A stretch of 64,000 nucleotides of DNA, from contig NZ_SMFU01000014.1 of assembly GCF_004339595.1 (NCBI RefSeq), positions 62,001-126,000 of the forward strand, given 5' to 3'. This stretch comes from Marinobacterium mangrovicola (GTDB lineage: Bacteria; Pseudomonadota; Gammaproteobacteria; Pseudomonadales; Balneatricaceae). The notes below the pieces were generated by a model. That model was not told the origin of the DNA and did no database searches. It saw only the letters and a program-made list of their open reading frames with translations. A program made the translations under genes and the position numbers. Shown here in pieces: positions 36,304 to 45,269 of this stretch (its first letter is position 1; every line of letters starts with the position of its first letter).

Positions 36304-36549
36304 CTACATTTTCGACTGCGCGTTTTTCACTATCTCCTCTACGCTGGGCAACATCAGTCCTTCGAACTCTTTCTCCAGCTCAGATAGCATCCCTCCGAGT
36401 GCGGATCGCTGCTCGTCAGAGCCTTCCTTGATCCACGTTTCAAGTTCGCCTTCCACCTTGGCCTCGTCGGCTCCAGCCGGCACAGGGATTCCAAGCTCAC
36501 GCAGACGGCTTGCAAAATCCTCCAGGTCAATCAGGTCGGCGAACATCAT
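36304..36549 (-). CDS. Small acidic protein of unknown function
   Basis: 81 aa. The start has an excellent ribosome-binding site (AAAGGAG, 8 bp before the ATG). The composition is acidic and mainly helical: ADLIDLEDFASRLRELGIPV, then EKEFEGLMLPSVEEIVKNAQ. No signal peptide, cysteine motif or family is recognised. It begins 19 bp after the stop of the BCCT carrier gene on the same strand and precedes the TRAP operon, so it is probably transcribed with the carrier. A chance frame is unlikely given the ribosome-binding site and codon use. Confidence 0.65.
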   Translation of the reverse strand: MMFADLIDLEDFASRLRELGIPVPAGADEAKVEGELETWIKEGSDEQRSALGGMLSELEKEFEGLMLPSVEEIVKNAQSKM

Positions 36550-36568
36550 TGGGAAAACTCCTTTAGAT

Positions 36569-38170
36569 TTAGTGCAGATGCACCTCGGATTTGAGCCCCA
36601 TGTACAAGCTCAGGCACATCAAAATCAGAACCATGGTAAACGGCAAGCCTGTAGCAACCGCGCCGGACTGAAGCGCGCTCAGCGCCTCGGAACCACCGCC
36701 CACCAACAGGGTGCCGGCAATGATACCGACTGCGGACGCCCAGAACATGCGCTGCGGCATCGGAGCATCGGTTTTTCCGCCTGCAGTGATGCTATCGATC
36801 ACCAGAGAGCCGGAGTCGGACGAGGTGATGAAGAACACCAGCACCAGCACGATACCGACAGCAGAGAGCAGCGATGTCAGCGGCAGGTTCTCAAACATGT
36901 GGAACATCGCCAGGGATACATCGCTGATACCGTTGGCCAGCTGACCAACACCGTTGGTTGCCTGCTCTATGGCGGTTCCGCCCATCACAGCCATCCAGAT
37001 CAGAGTGACCGCTGTCGGTACCAGCAGCACCGCGATGACGAATTCACGCACGGTACGGCCACGGGAAACGCGGGCGATGAACATGCCGACGAACGGTGAC
37101 CAGGAGACCCACCATGCCCAGTAGAACACGGTCCAGCCGTGGTACCAGGTGCCATCTTCACGACCAATCCAGTTGGAAAGCGGGATGATGTTTTCAGCAT
37201 AGCTGACGAAGATGGTGCCGACATTGGAGAAGATCTTCAGGGTCGGACCGATCACGATAATCAGGCCGATCAGACCTGCGGCGATAACCATGTTGATGTT
37301 GGAGAGCAGTTTGACGCCACCGTCCATGCCACGGGCCACTGAAAACAGCGCGATGCCGGTAACAACGATGATCACCGCCACCTGGGTGGAGAGGTCGTTA
37401 GCGATACCGAACAGGTAGTTCAGACCACCGGCCGCCTGCTGCGCACCGAAGCCCAGGGAGGTAGCCAGACCAAAGATGGTTGCCAACACCGCCAGGATAT
37501 CGATCAGGTGACCGATCGGCCCCCAGGTACCGCGACCGAGGATCGGGTAGAAAGCGGAACGGACGGTCAGCGGCAGGCCTTTGTTGTAGGCGAAGAACGC
37601 CAGGGAAAGACCTACGACCGCGTAGATTGCCCAGGGATGCAGACCCCAGTGGAACATGGTCGCGCCCAGTGCCATGGCTGCGCCTTCAGGCGTACCTGCG
37701 GCAGCGTTCAGCGGGGTGCCATACCAGTCGGTGTAGTAAGCCACCGGCTCGGCGACACTCCAGAACATCAGACCGATACCCATGCCTGCTGCGAACAGCA
37801 TGGAGAACCAGGAGATAGTGGAGAATTCAGTTTTAGCATTAACACCGCCGAGGCGGATTTTACCGACCGGCAGCAGGATCAGCGCCAGACAGAATACGAC
37901 GAACAGGTTTCCACCGACCATGAACAGCCAGTCAAAGTTTTCAATCGACCAGCCTTTAGCACCAGAGAGAGCCTCTTTTGCACCGACCGGGAACAGCAGA
38001 GTTCCTATGATAAACAGCAGAATGAGCCCGGCACTGATGCCGAACACGGGGTTGTGTACATCCAGCCCGAGAAGTTTGACGTTGTCCTGACCTACCTGGT
38101 AGTCCGTATCATATTCCGCGGTGATAACCGCCGCTTCAGCGACGGCCTGACCTTTATTCACACCTTTCAT
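36569..38170 (-). CDS. BCCT-family betaine/carnitine/choline transporter
   Basis: 533 aa from the ATG at 38170, preceded by GGAGAGCTTA; the in-frame extension to 38425 has no family resemblance. Twelve membrane helices are expected. The BCCT signature is clear: GWTVFYWAWWVSWSPFVGMF. Tryptophan-rich helices of this family bind trimethylammonium compounds. It is expected to import glycine betaine or a relative with sodium or protons, feeding the gbc and dgc enzymes. The short C-terminus (LYMGLKSEVHLH) lacks the long osmosensing tail seen in BetP or BetT, arguing for nutrient uptake rather than osmotic control. Confidence 0.92.
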   Translation of the reverse strand: MKGVNKGQAVAEAAVITAEYDTDYQVGQDNVKLLGLDVHNPVFGISAGLILLFIIGTLLFPVGAKEALSGAKGWSIENFDWLFMVGGNLFVVFCLALILLPVGKIRLGGVNAKTEFSTISWFSMLFAAGMGIGLMFWSVAEPVAYYTDWYGTPLNAAAGTPEGAAMALGATMFHWGLHPWAIYAVVGLSLAFFAYNKGLPLTVRSAFYPILGRGTWGPIGHLIDILAVLATIFGLATSLGFGAQQAAGGLNYLFGIANDLSTQVAVIIVVTGIALFSVARGMDGGVKLLSNINMVIAAGLIGLIIVIGPTLKIFSNVGTIFVSYAENIIPLSNWIGREDGTWYHGWTVFYWAWWVSWSPFVGMFIARVSRGRTVREFVIAVLLVPTAVTLIWMAVMGGTAIEQATNGVGQLANGISDVSLAMFHMFENLPLTSLLSAVGIVLVLVFFITSSDSGSLVIDSITAGGKTDAPMPQRMFWASAVGIIAGTLLVGGGSEALSALQSGAVATGLPFTMVLILMCLSLYMGLKSEVHLH

Positions 38171-38926
38171 TAAGCTCTCCTTCGAACGCTCTATACCGCC
38201 AGGCTCATTACCTGAAGCGGCCCTGTTTTTCTTATTTTTTGCTTGCCAGACCGCTGCAGAACGGGGGTGATCTGCAAAAGAGCGAGAGGAACTCCCGACC
38301 CGGAAAACCGGATCGAAGCGGCCGTGGCTACAAGACGTTCTCCATACTACGAATAAGGGTATCTGGTGTTGTTCCATTAGCGACAGGAACCGGGCTAAAA
38401 CCCGGGGAATTGCGACATGGCGCAAAGGCCTTATCTATTTGCGACATATCTAATGTTGGTGCTTTTTTCTATAAAAAGCTAAAAACCCGCCGACCAATAG
38501 AGCTTTATCCTGCCAGCATGATTAATAGAAGAAAAAAAGCCCCTCCATATGGAGGGACTAAAGATTAGAACCGTGAATTGCTCCGGGGTGCACCGGAAAC
38601 TTGCCGTGCAACTGGTAATCAGTGGGTAACCAATACCAGCCTTCAACAGGGGATATACTCCGCAGAGGCATACAGAGGTGAGGCTGTCTGTCTTGGCTCG
38701 GAATATGGGTAGATTCTGCCCGGGTTAAGTATTAAACAAGTGTTTATGATCGCCCCACACATTCCCCTGAGCGACACCGACGAAAATAGTAATTTCACTG
38801 AACTAAGCGGTTCAATCAAAGCACGTTCGGCGGATTTAACCCAAAAAAGCACCCTTAGCCCCAGGCACAAAAAAACCGGCAATCGATGCCGGTTTTTCGT
38901 TTCGCAAGCTTTCAGTCAGCCGGGAA
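38171..38926. promoter_or_regulatory. Region between the etf operon end and the BCCT gene
   Basis: About 755 bp without a convincing gene. It contains two copies of TTGCGACAT (38410-38418 and 38439-38447), 29 bp apart, upstream of the BCCT start. A hairpin CCCTCCATATGGAGGG at about 38542-38557 and the etf terminator at 38871-38897 are also present. TTGCGACAT recurs upstream of gbdR (minus strand, 49016-49008), so the repeat may be a regulator half-site. Open frames at 38239-38568 (+) and 38643-38882 (-) look random. Confidence 0.45.
38871..38897 (-). terminator. Rho-independent terminator of the dgc-etf operon
   Basis: AAAAACCGGCA / TGCCGGTTTTT, an 11-bp perfect stem with a 5-nt loop. On the minus strand it is followed by Ts, 30 bp after the etfB stop. 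Confidence 0.92.
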
Positions 38927-39721
38927 TCAGCGGATAACGCCCTCTTCCAGCAGCAGATCGAAGACTGCCTGGGCCATTTCACTGGCCGGCTTGTCACGCA
39001 GCACCTTACCACCATCCCCTGAGGACTTGGCGGTAGCCGCCTTGAAGCGATCAGCAGCGGTTTTCGCCTTGACCACTTTGAGACGCTTGGGTCGCTTACG
39101 CGCCGGCGCTTCGCTCCAGCTGGCCTGAACCTCGTCCCGCACCTCGACATCAGCCTTTTTGGCTTCCATCTCGGCACGGCTGGCGGGGCCAAAGGCGCTC
39201 TGACGCGGCGCCGCGGCGGCCATATCGACACTGGCCACGAACGGCAGCGGTACACGCAGGGCGCGACGCTGACCGCGCGGCAGCGCCTGCAGCAGGTTCG
39301 CCTGGCCGTTATCGATGCTGACGATCTCGGCGATACGTGTCACCACCGGCATGCCGAGCTTTTCGCCCAACAGGTAAGCCATCATCCCGGAGGATTCACC
39401 GCTTTCGGCGCGTACGCCGGTCAACACGATATCGGGCTTGCTTTCACCCAGGTACTGGCTCAGCGCAGGCACCGCATCCGCGTTTTCACCCTGCTGCAGG
39501 ATCCGAATTTTCTTCAATCCCATACCCGCATAGGCGCGCAGGGCTTCAGCGTGCGGATCACCGGCGTGCAGTACTTCCAGACCCTGAGGCGCCATGGCCA
39601 GGCCCATCTCAACGGCACGGGCGTCCTGCTCGGCACGGCGCGCTCGACCTGAACCGGGGTGCTTGCCGACGGAGACCAGCGCTGCGATGCGCAGGTTGGC
39701 GTTCTGTTTATCAGGCTGCAT
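38927..39721 (-). CDS. etfB: Electron transfer flavoprotein beta-type subunit (dimethylglycine pathway)
   Basis: 264 aa from the ATG at 39721 with GAGGTGG upstream, overlapping the end of etfA by 11 bp. It has ETF-beta features: GLAMAPQGLEVLHAGDPHAE, then PDIVLTGVRAESGESSGMMA and LPRGQRRALRVPLPFVASVD. In Pseudomonas the ETF pair next to dgcAB is needed for dimethylglycine growth, carrying electrons from the demethylase to the quinone pool. The C-terminus (about residues 190-240) has a Lys/Arg-rich stretch not typical of housekeeping ETF. Confidence 0.85.
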   Translation of the reverse strand: MQPDKQNANLRIAALVSVGKHPGSGRARRAEQDARAVEMGLAMAPQGLEVLHAGDPHAEALRAYAGMGLKKIRILQQGENADAVPALSQYLGESKPDIVLTGVRAESGESSGMMAYLLGEKLGMPVVTRIAEIVSIDNGQANLLQALPRGQRRALRVPLPFVASVDMAAAAPRQSAFGPASRAEMEAKKADVEVRDEVQASWSEAPARKRPKRLKVVKAKTAADRFKAATAKSSGDGGKVLRDKPASEMAQAVFDLLLEEGVIR

Positions 39722-40952
39722 TTTCAACCACCTCCTGACGGTAAGCGTTGGCCAGACGAATCAGCTCGGCCATCACTTCCCCACTGTCTGCGATACAGCT
39801 GAGCGCGGCACGCTTGACCATGTCACAGCCCACATCGGTATTGATTGCGATAACCTTGTCGCACTGGCCGATACCCTGCAGGTGCTGAACCGCACCGGAG
39901 ATACCCACCGCCACGTAAACGCGGGCGGTAACCCAGGTACCGGTGGCGCCGACCTGACGGAAGCGCGGCATGTTGCCATCGTCCACCGCCACACGGCTTG
40001 CGCCTTCGGTGGCGCCCAAGGCTTCGGCCGCCTGGTGGAACTGGTTCCAGTCGGTGACACCGTTACCGGCGGACAGAATGAACTCAGCCTCACCCAGCGG
40101 GATGGCGTTCGGATCAACCGCAACCTGTCCGCAATCCTGAATAACCGCCTGAACGCTGACACTGGCTTCCAGTTCAACCGGCAGCACTTCATGACGGGTT
40201 TCGTCGATCGGCTCGGCACACTCTTCCGCCAGCAGCATCAGACGCGGCGTCTTGCGAGTGATGTCGGTGGTACCACCGGCGCCACGGCAGATCGCCTCTT
40301 CACTGCTGACCTGCCAGGCCTGAGTCGCCGGGCGCTCACCAATACGAGCAGCCAGTCGGCAGCCGAGTTCGAAGCCGGCAGCGACGCTGTCAGGCAGCAG
40401 CCAGTATTTCGGCGCGTACTCTTTCTCGACCTGTTCCAGAGCAGCGACACGCAGCTCCGGGGTGTAACCTTCAAAGGCTTCACCGGTGATGTTGAGCAGA
40501 CGGTCTACACCGGCCTTGTCGAACGCTTCTTCACGATGCTCGCCGAAGACGACAGCCAACACTGCGCCCGCGCCCTCGCCTTCACGAATCAGCTTGTGCG
40601 CCTGGCCAATCACGTCACGGTCATGACCACTGAGACGACCGCCGACCATGTCCGGAACCACAACCACGTAGTAATCCGGGTTTTCAACCTTGTGCAGCGG
40701 CAGCTCGACCTCTTTGGCGGCGCCGGCACTGCGGCGTCCACCCACGGCCGGGCCGTTACCGTTCATGCGGTCGATACGCTTGATACCGTTCGGGCCGATA
40801 AAGCCGACCGCATGCGGGTTACGGCGAATCAGACCAGAAGGGCCGCGCGTTTCCGCCGCACCGGCCTGCTGCATGGCGTCATGCAGCGGGTGCAGTCGGT
40901 TGCGTGCGATCCACTCGGCTCGCGGATCGCGACGGATGATCTCATCGCTCAT
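39711..40952 (-). CDS. etfA: Electron transfer flavoprotein alpha-type subunit (dimethylglycine pathway)
   Basis: 413 aa, about 100 longer than usual ETF-alpha because of an N-terminal extension containing RRDPRAEWIARNRLHPLHDA. The C-terminal FAD domain is typical (ILSAGNGVTDWNQFHQAAEA, then RQVGATGTWVTARVYVAVGI and INTDVGCDMVKRA). The start shares one base with the dgcB stop (TAATG), so translation is probably coupled. It accepts electrons from DgcAB together with EtfB. The extension suggests a dedicated partner interaction. Confidence 0.87.
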   Translation of the reverse strand: MSDEIIRRDPRAEWIARNRLHPLHDAMQQAGAAETRGPSGLIRRNPHAVGFIGPNGIKRIDRMNGNGPAVGGRRSAGAAKEVELPLHKVENPDYYVVVVPDMVGGRLSGHDRDVIGQAHKLIREGEGAGAVLAVVFGEHREEAFDKAGVDRLLNITGEAFEGYTPELRVAALEQVEKEYAPKYWLLPDSVAAGFELGCRLAARIGERPATQAWQVSSEEAICRGAGGTTDITRKTPRLMLLAEECAEPIDETRHEVLPVELEASVSVQAVIQDCGQVAVDPNAIPLGEAEFILSAGNGVTDWNQFHQAAEALGATEGASRVAVDDGNMPRFRQVGATGTWVTARVYVAVGISGAVQHLQGIGQCDKVIAINTDVGCDMVKRAALSCIADSGEVMAELIRLANAYRQEVVENAA

Positions 40953-42934
40953 TACAGGATCTCCTCAGCTACCCGCTTGTCAGCGTTGGGTTTAGCCTGC
41001 TTGCCGTTCTTCTTAGAGACCGGAGCATCCCCTTCGATCAGCGCATCAGCTACCAGCTCGGCGATATCTTTCACTTCGGCGCGGGGTTCAACCACACCCT
41101 CAAGCATCGCTGTACACTGCTGACAGCCCACCGCTACCAGCTCTGCGCCGGTTTCCTTGATTTCGGCCATACGCATATCGGCGATACGGCGTTCACCCGG
41201 AATATCGGTGATCGGGGCGCCACCACCACCGCCACAGCAGCGGGAGCGGAAGCCGGAACGTTCCATCTCGGCAATTTCGATACCCAGCTCGTTGAGCAGC
41301 TCGCGCGGGGAGTCGTACTCACCATTGTAGCGGCCCAGGTAGCAGGGATCGTGATAGGTCACGGTACCGCCCTTGAACTCTTCCAGGCTCAGTGCGCCAG
41401 CCTTCACCAGTTCATTGATGAACGTAGTGTGGTGCAGCACTTCGTAGTCCGGTTTCTGACCTTCAGGGTAGAGGTCAGCGTACTCGTTCTTCAAGCAGTG
41501 GAATGCGTGCGGATCCGTGGTAACGATGCGCTTGAACTTGTACTGGCTCATGGCGGCGATATTGCGCTTCGCCAGGCTCTGGAAGGTGGCGTCATCACCC
41601 AGACGACGGGCTACGTCACCAGAGTCACGCTCTTCATCACCGAGTACCGCGAAGTCCACGTTGGCGGCCTTCAGCACCTTGACGAAGGAGCGCAGAATAC
41701 GCTGACTGCGCATGTCGAACGCACCATCGGATACCCAGAACAGCACGTCAGCTTCCTTCACGTCTTTCATAACGCGCAGGTTCTGATCCGCGGCCCAGTT
41801 CATGCGGCTGCCCGGATTGAAACCGTTCGGGTTATCGGTGGCGATCAGGTTATCCAGTACCTCGGCACCCTTGTTCGGGGTGTTGCCCTTTTCCAGGGTT
41901 AGGAAACGGCGCATATCGACGATAGCGTCCACGTGCTCGATCATCATCGGGCACTCTTCCACGCAGGCACGGCAGGTGGTGCAGGACCAGAGCGTATCCG
42001 GGCTCACCAGACCTTCAGTGATGGTCTTGTTCGGACCACCTTCAGCCTTGCCCACTTCAATACCCGGGTAGGGGCTACCGGCGAACTTGGCATCGGAACC
42101 GCCAGCCAGACCAACGACCATATCCTGGATCAGTTTTTTCGGGTTCAGCGGCTGGCCAGCGGCAAACGCCGGGCACATCGCTTCACACTTACCACACTGA
42201 ACGCAGGCGTCGAAGCCAAGCAGCTGGTTCCATTTGAAGTCGGTGGGCTTTTCAACACCCAGTTTGGCCGCAGTCAGGTCAACCGGCTTGAGACCGGTGG
42301 AACGACCACCACCAAAACGCTCCGGGCGACGGTGAAACGCCAGGTGCAGGGAACCGGCGAAGGCGTGCTTCATCGGACCGCCCCAGCCCATGCCGAACAG
42401 CAGCTCACCCATACCCCAGACGATACCGGCAGCCAGCACGGCAGCCAGTAACCAGCCGCCGAAGTTTTCCGGCAGGATGCCGGCGGCAGGCAGGGTTGCG
42501 ATGAAGAAGCTGACAGCAAACATCAGCAGACTCTTCGGCAGTCGCATCCAGGGGCCTTTCGACAGGCGCGACGGCGGGTTCAGACGACGTTTGAAGACGA
42601 ACAGCGCGCCCACGAACATCAGCACCAGGGCACTCAGCAGCGCGTAGCTGAGCCAGCGGTTTTCAACACCGAACAGGTGTACCGCCAGAATCAGCACCAT
42701 CGACAGCACAAAGCCGCCCGCGGTCGCCACGTGGGTTTTAGACATGTATTTATCACGCTCAACTACGTGGTGCAGATCCACCAGGTAGCGGCGCGGCATC
42801 GCCATCAGGCCAGAGAAAAAGCTGACTTTTTCCGGCTGACCGGCGCGCCAGAGACTGATCCGCTTGAGCATGCCGGCCACGGCCAGCAGCAGCGCCACTG
42901 AGATCAGAACGGGAAGTAACCAATCGAGGATCAT
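40952..42934 (-). CDS. dgcB: Dimethylglycine demethylation protein DgcB (Fe-S oxidoreductase)
   Basis: 660 aa. The N-terminal 220 residues contain several membrane helices. Two 4Fe-4S motifs follow (CVQCGKCEAMCP and CTTCRACVEECP). The C-terminal half has the paired cysteine-rich CCG domains of heterodisulfide-reductase/GlpC-like proteins (YHDPCYLGRYNGEYDSPREL, CCGGGGGA). This is the expected layout for DgcB, which with DgcA converts dimethylglycine to sarcosine. The membrane part implies electron transfer at the inner membrane. A perfect hairpin (43040-43059) lies in the 180-bp gap after dgcA. Confidence 0.92.
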   Translation of the reverse strand: MILDWLLPVLISVALLLAVAGMLKRISLWRAGQPEKVSFFSGLMAMPRRYLVDLHHVVERDKYMSKTHVATAGGFVLSMVLILAVHLFGVENRWLSYALLSALVLMFVGALFVFKRRLNPPSRLSKGPWMRLPKSLLMFAVSFFIATLPAAGILPENFGGWLLAAVLAAGIVWGMGELLFGMGWGGPMKHAFAGSLHLAFHRRPERFGGGRSTGLKPVDLTAAKLGVEKPTDFKWNQLLGFDACVQCGKCEAMCPAFAAGQPLNPKKLIQDMVVGLAGGSDAKFAGSPYPGIEVGKAEGGPNKTITEGLVSPDTLWSCTTCRACVEECPMMIEHVDAIVDMRRFLTLEKGNTPNKGAEVLDNLIATDNPNGFNPGSRMNWAADQNLRVMKDVKEADVLFWVSDGAFDMRSQRILRSFVKVLKAANVDFAVLGDEERDSGDVARRLGDDATFQSLAKRNIAAMSQYKFKRIVTTDPHAFHCLKNEYADLYPEGQKPDYEVLHHTTFINELVKAGALSLEEFKGGTVTYHDPCYLGRYNGEYDSPRELLNELGIEIAEMERSGFRSRCCGGGGGAPITDIPGERRIADMRMAEIKETGAELVAVGCQQCTAMLEGVVEPRAEVKDIAELVADALIEGDAPVSKKNGKQAKPNADKRVAEEIL

Positions 42935-43114
42935 GATGAGCCCTCTTGAAATAACCTAGGCATAGAGAAGGCAGAACGCTTGCGGACGGTAAGAGTCGAA
43001 CGGCTCAGACTTGCCCTCACTCATTCCCTGAAGGGCTCACACCGGCATCCCTGCCGGTGCGTGTCGGATAGTCTTCAACGGACTCACTGTTCCGGGCGCC
43101 CTGCCAACCGGCGC

Positions 43115-45178
43115 TTACAGATCCTTGCAGAGACGCAGTGCGTCGTAGATCGCAGCGTGGGTGTTACGCTGGGATACGCAATCACCCAGGCGCCACAGGA
43201 TCATGCCATCACCAGACTCGGACAGTACCGGCTGCGGCTTGATATCAAACAGCGCTTCGACGTCGATCTGCCCCTTGTTGCGAGACTCAGCCTTGAGTTC
43301 GTAGTACAGCGCTTCGTTCGGACGGATGCCGTTTTCGACCACAACCTGGTCAACAACGCGCTCTTCCTTCTGACCGGTGTACTCGTTCTCCAGCACAGCT
43401 ACCAGCTTGTCGCCTTCACGGTATACCTTCTCCAGCATCAGATCAGAGGTCATGATCACCTCTTTCTCATACAGGCTGCGGTAGTAGGTCGGGAAGGTGG
43501 TACCACCGATGCCCACACCCGGCTTGATATCGTCGGTCACCAGCTCAACCATGGAGCCTTTAGCCGCCAGGTAGTCCGCTGCGGACATACCGGAGAACTC
43601 ACAGATAGTGTCGTAGATCAGAACATTTTTGCCAGGTTCGACCACGCCGTTGATCACATCCCAGCTGGATACGACCAGACCTTCGGCAGCGCCCCACTCC
43701 GGGTTCTGCTCGATAAACGGTGTACCACCGGTAGCCAGGACACAGACATCCGGCTTCAGGTCACGGATCATGTCAGCGTTAGCGTCGGTACCCAGGCGAA
43801 CATCAACACCCAGACGATCCAGTTCCATCGCCAGCCAGCGGGTGATACCAGCCATCTGGTCACGCTGCGGTGCTTTCGCAGCGATAGTTACCTGACCGCC
43901 CAGCTCTTCCGCTTTCTCGACCAGGGTCACCTTGTGACCGCGCTCGGCGGCGACACGGGCTGCTTCCATACCACCGGGACCACCGCCGATAACGACGACG
44001 TTACGGATCGGGCCAGTGGTTTTTTCGATGATGTGCGGCAGACCCATGTATTCACGGGAGGTCGCAGCGTTCTGGATGCAGAGTACATCCAGACCCATGT
44101 ACTGACGGTCGATGCAGTAGTTGGCACCGACGCACTGACGGATCTGGTCAACCTGATCCATCTTGATCTTGGCGATGAAGTGCGGATCAGCGATGTGCGC
44201 ACGGGTCATACCGACAAAATCAACGTAACCGGCTTCCAGGATACGCTTGGCCTGGTTCGGGTCCTTGATGTTCTGGGCGTGGATAACCGGAACGGAAACC
44301 ACTTCCTTGATACCGGCCGCCAGGTGCAGGAACGGCTCCGGCGGGTAGCTCATATTCGGGATAACGTTAGCCAGGGTGTTGTGAGTATCACAACCGGAAC
44401 CGACCACACCGAAGTAGTCGATCAGGCCAGTCGCGTCGTAGTACGCCGCGATCTGCTTCATGTCGTCGTGGTTCAGACCGTCCGGGTGGAACTCGTCACC
44501 GGTGATACGCATGCCGACAACAAAGTCAGGACCCACCGCTTCGCGTACGGCTTTAGCCACTTCCAGACCGAAACGCATACGGTTCTCGAAGGTGCCGCCC
44601 CACTCGTCGGTACGCTTGTTCACACGCGGAGACCAGAACTGGTCGATCATGTGCTGGTGCACTGCAGACAGCTCAACGCCGTCCAGGCCACCCTCTTTCG
44701 CACGTACGGCGGCTTTCGCGAAGTCGCCGATAACGCGCCAGATCTCTTCCTCTTCGATGGTCTTACAGGTCGCGCGGTGTACCGGCTCACGGATGCCTGA
44801 CGGAGACATCAGGTTCGGCCAGTTTTCACCGTCCCAGCGGGAACGACGGCCCATGTGGGAGATCTGAATCATGATCTTGCCGCCGTGCTTATGCACTGCG
44901 TCGGCCAGATTCTGGAAGTGCGGGATGATACGGTCAGTAGACAGGTTGACCGAGCTCCACCAGCTCTGCGGGCTGTCGATGGAGACAACACTGGAACCGC
45001 CGCAGATGCAGAGACCACAACCGCCCTTGGCCTTCTCTTCGTAATATTTAACGTAACGATCGGTAGTCATACCGCCATCGGTCGCATAGACCTCGGCGTG
45101 AGCGGTACTGACAATACGGTTACGGATGGTCAGCTTGTTGATGTTCAACGGCTGGAACAGTGCATCGAACTGCGACAT
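43115..45178 (-). CDS. dgcA: Dimethylglycine demethylase flavoprotein DgcA
   Basis: 687 aa with the trimethylamine-dehydrogenase/2,4-dienoyl-CoA-reductase layout. An FMN TIM barrel (about residues 1-345, with DGVELSAVHQHMIDQFWSPR) is followed by a 4Fe-4S loop and two nucleotide domains (VIGGGPGGMEAARVAAERGH, about 395). It oxidises dimethylglycine to sarcosine and formaldehyde together with DgcB. The iron-sulfur loop reads C349-V-G-A352-N-Y-C355 with C367 further on. The second of the usual four cysteines is therefore Ala; this may be a family trait. A hairpin (45207-45223) sits in the 91-bp gap after the DUF5943-like gene. Confidence 0.93.
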   Translation of the reverse strand: MSQFDALFQPLNINKLTIRNRIVSTAHAEVYATDGGMTTDRYVKYYEEKAKGGCGLCICGGSSVVSIDSPQSWWSSVNLSTDRIIPHFQNLADAVHKHGGKIMIQISHMGRRSRWDGENWPNLMSPSGIREPVHRATCKTIEEEEIWRVIGDFAKAAVRAKEGGLDGVELSAVHQHMIDQFWSPRVNKRTDEWGGTFENRMRFGLEVAKAVREAVGPDFVVGMRITGDEFHPDGLNHDDMKQIAAYYDATGLIDYFGVVGSGCDTHNTLANVIPNMSYPPEPFLHLAAGIKEVVSVPVIHAQNIKDPNQAKRILEAGYVDFVGMTRAHIADPHFIAKIKMDQVDQIRQCVGANYCIDRQYMGLDVLCIQNAATSREYMGLPHIIEKTTGPIRNVVVIGGGPGGMEAARVAAERGHKVTLVEKAEELGGQVTIAAKAPQRDQMAGITRWLAMELDRLGVDVRLGTDANADMIRDLKPDVCVLATGGTPFIEQNPEWGAAEGLVVSSWDVINGVVEPGKNVLIYDTICEFSGMSAADYLAAKGSMVELVTDDIKPGVGIGGTTFPTYYRSLYEKEVIMTSDLMLEKVYREGDKLVAVLENEYTGQKEERVVDQVVVENGIRPNEALYYELKAESRNKGQIDVEALFDIKPQPVLSESGDGMILWRLGDCVSQRNTHAAIYDALRLCKDL

Positions 45179-45269
45179 GGTTCACCCCAACTTTACTAAG
45201 GGCCGAAACCGCCTATGGCGGCTCCGGGTTGGTTCTTTTGTTTTCGCTGAATTAGCTCAGCACTTTTAT

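Noticed and set aside
35537-37099. 520-codon plus-strand frame opposite the TRAP binding protein and BCCT genes
   Set aside because: It spans two real minus-strand genes and their gap; no motif or start signal.
38239-38568. 109-codon plus-strand frame in the BCCT upstream region
   Set aside because: No ribosome-binding site, random basic composition, and it overlaps probable promoter elements.
39594-41123. 509-codon plus-strand frame opposite the etf genes
   Set aside because: Shadow of etfA/etfB; no domain text and low-complexity composition.
42980-44800. 606-codon open frame on the plus strand opposite dgcA
   Set aside because: It is antisense to a gene with clear domain motifs. Its composition (rich in Thr, Val, His, Asp, Arg) is typical of the reverse complement of high-GC codons, and there is no ribosome-binding site.
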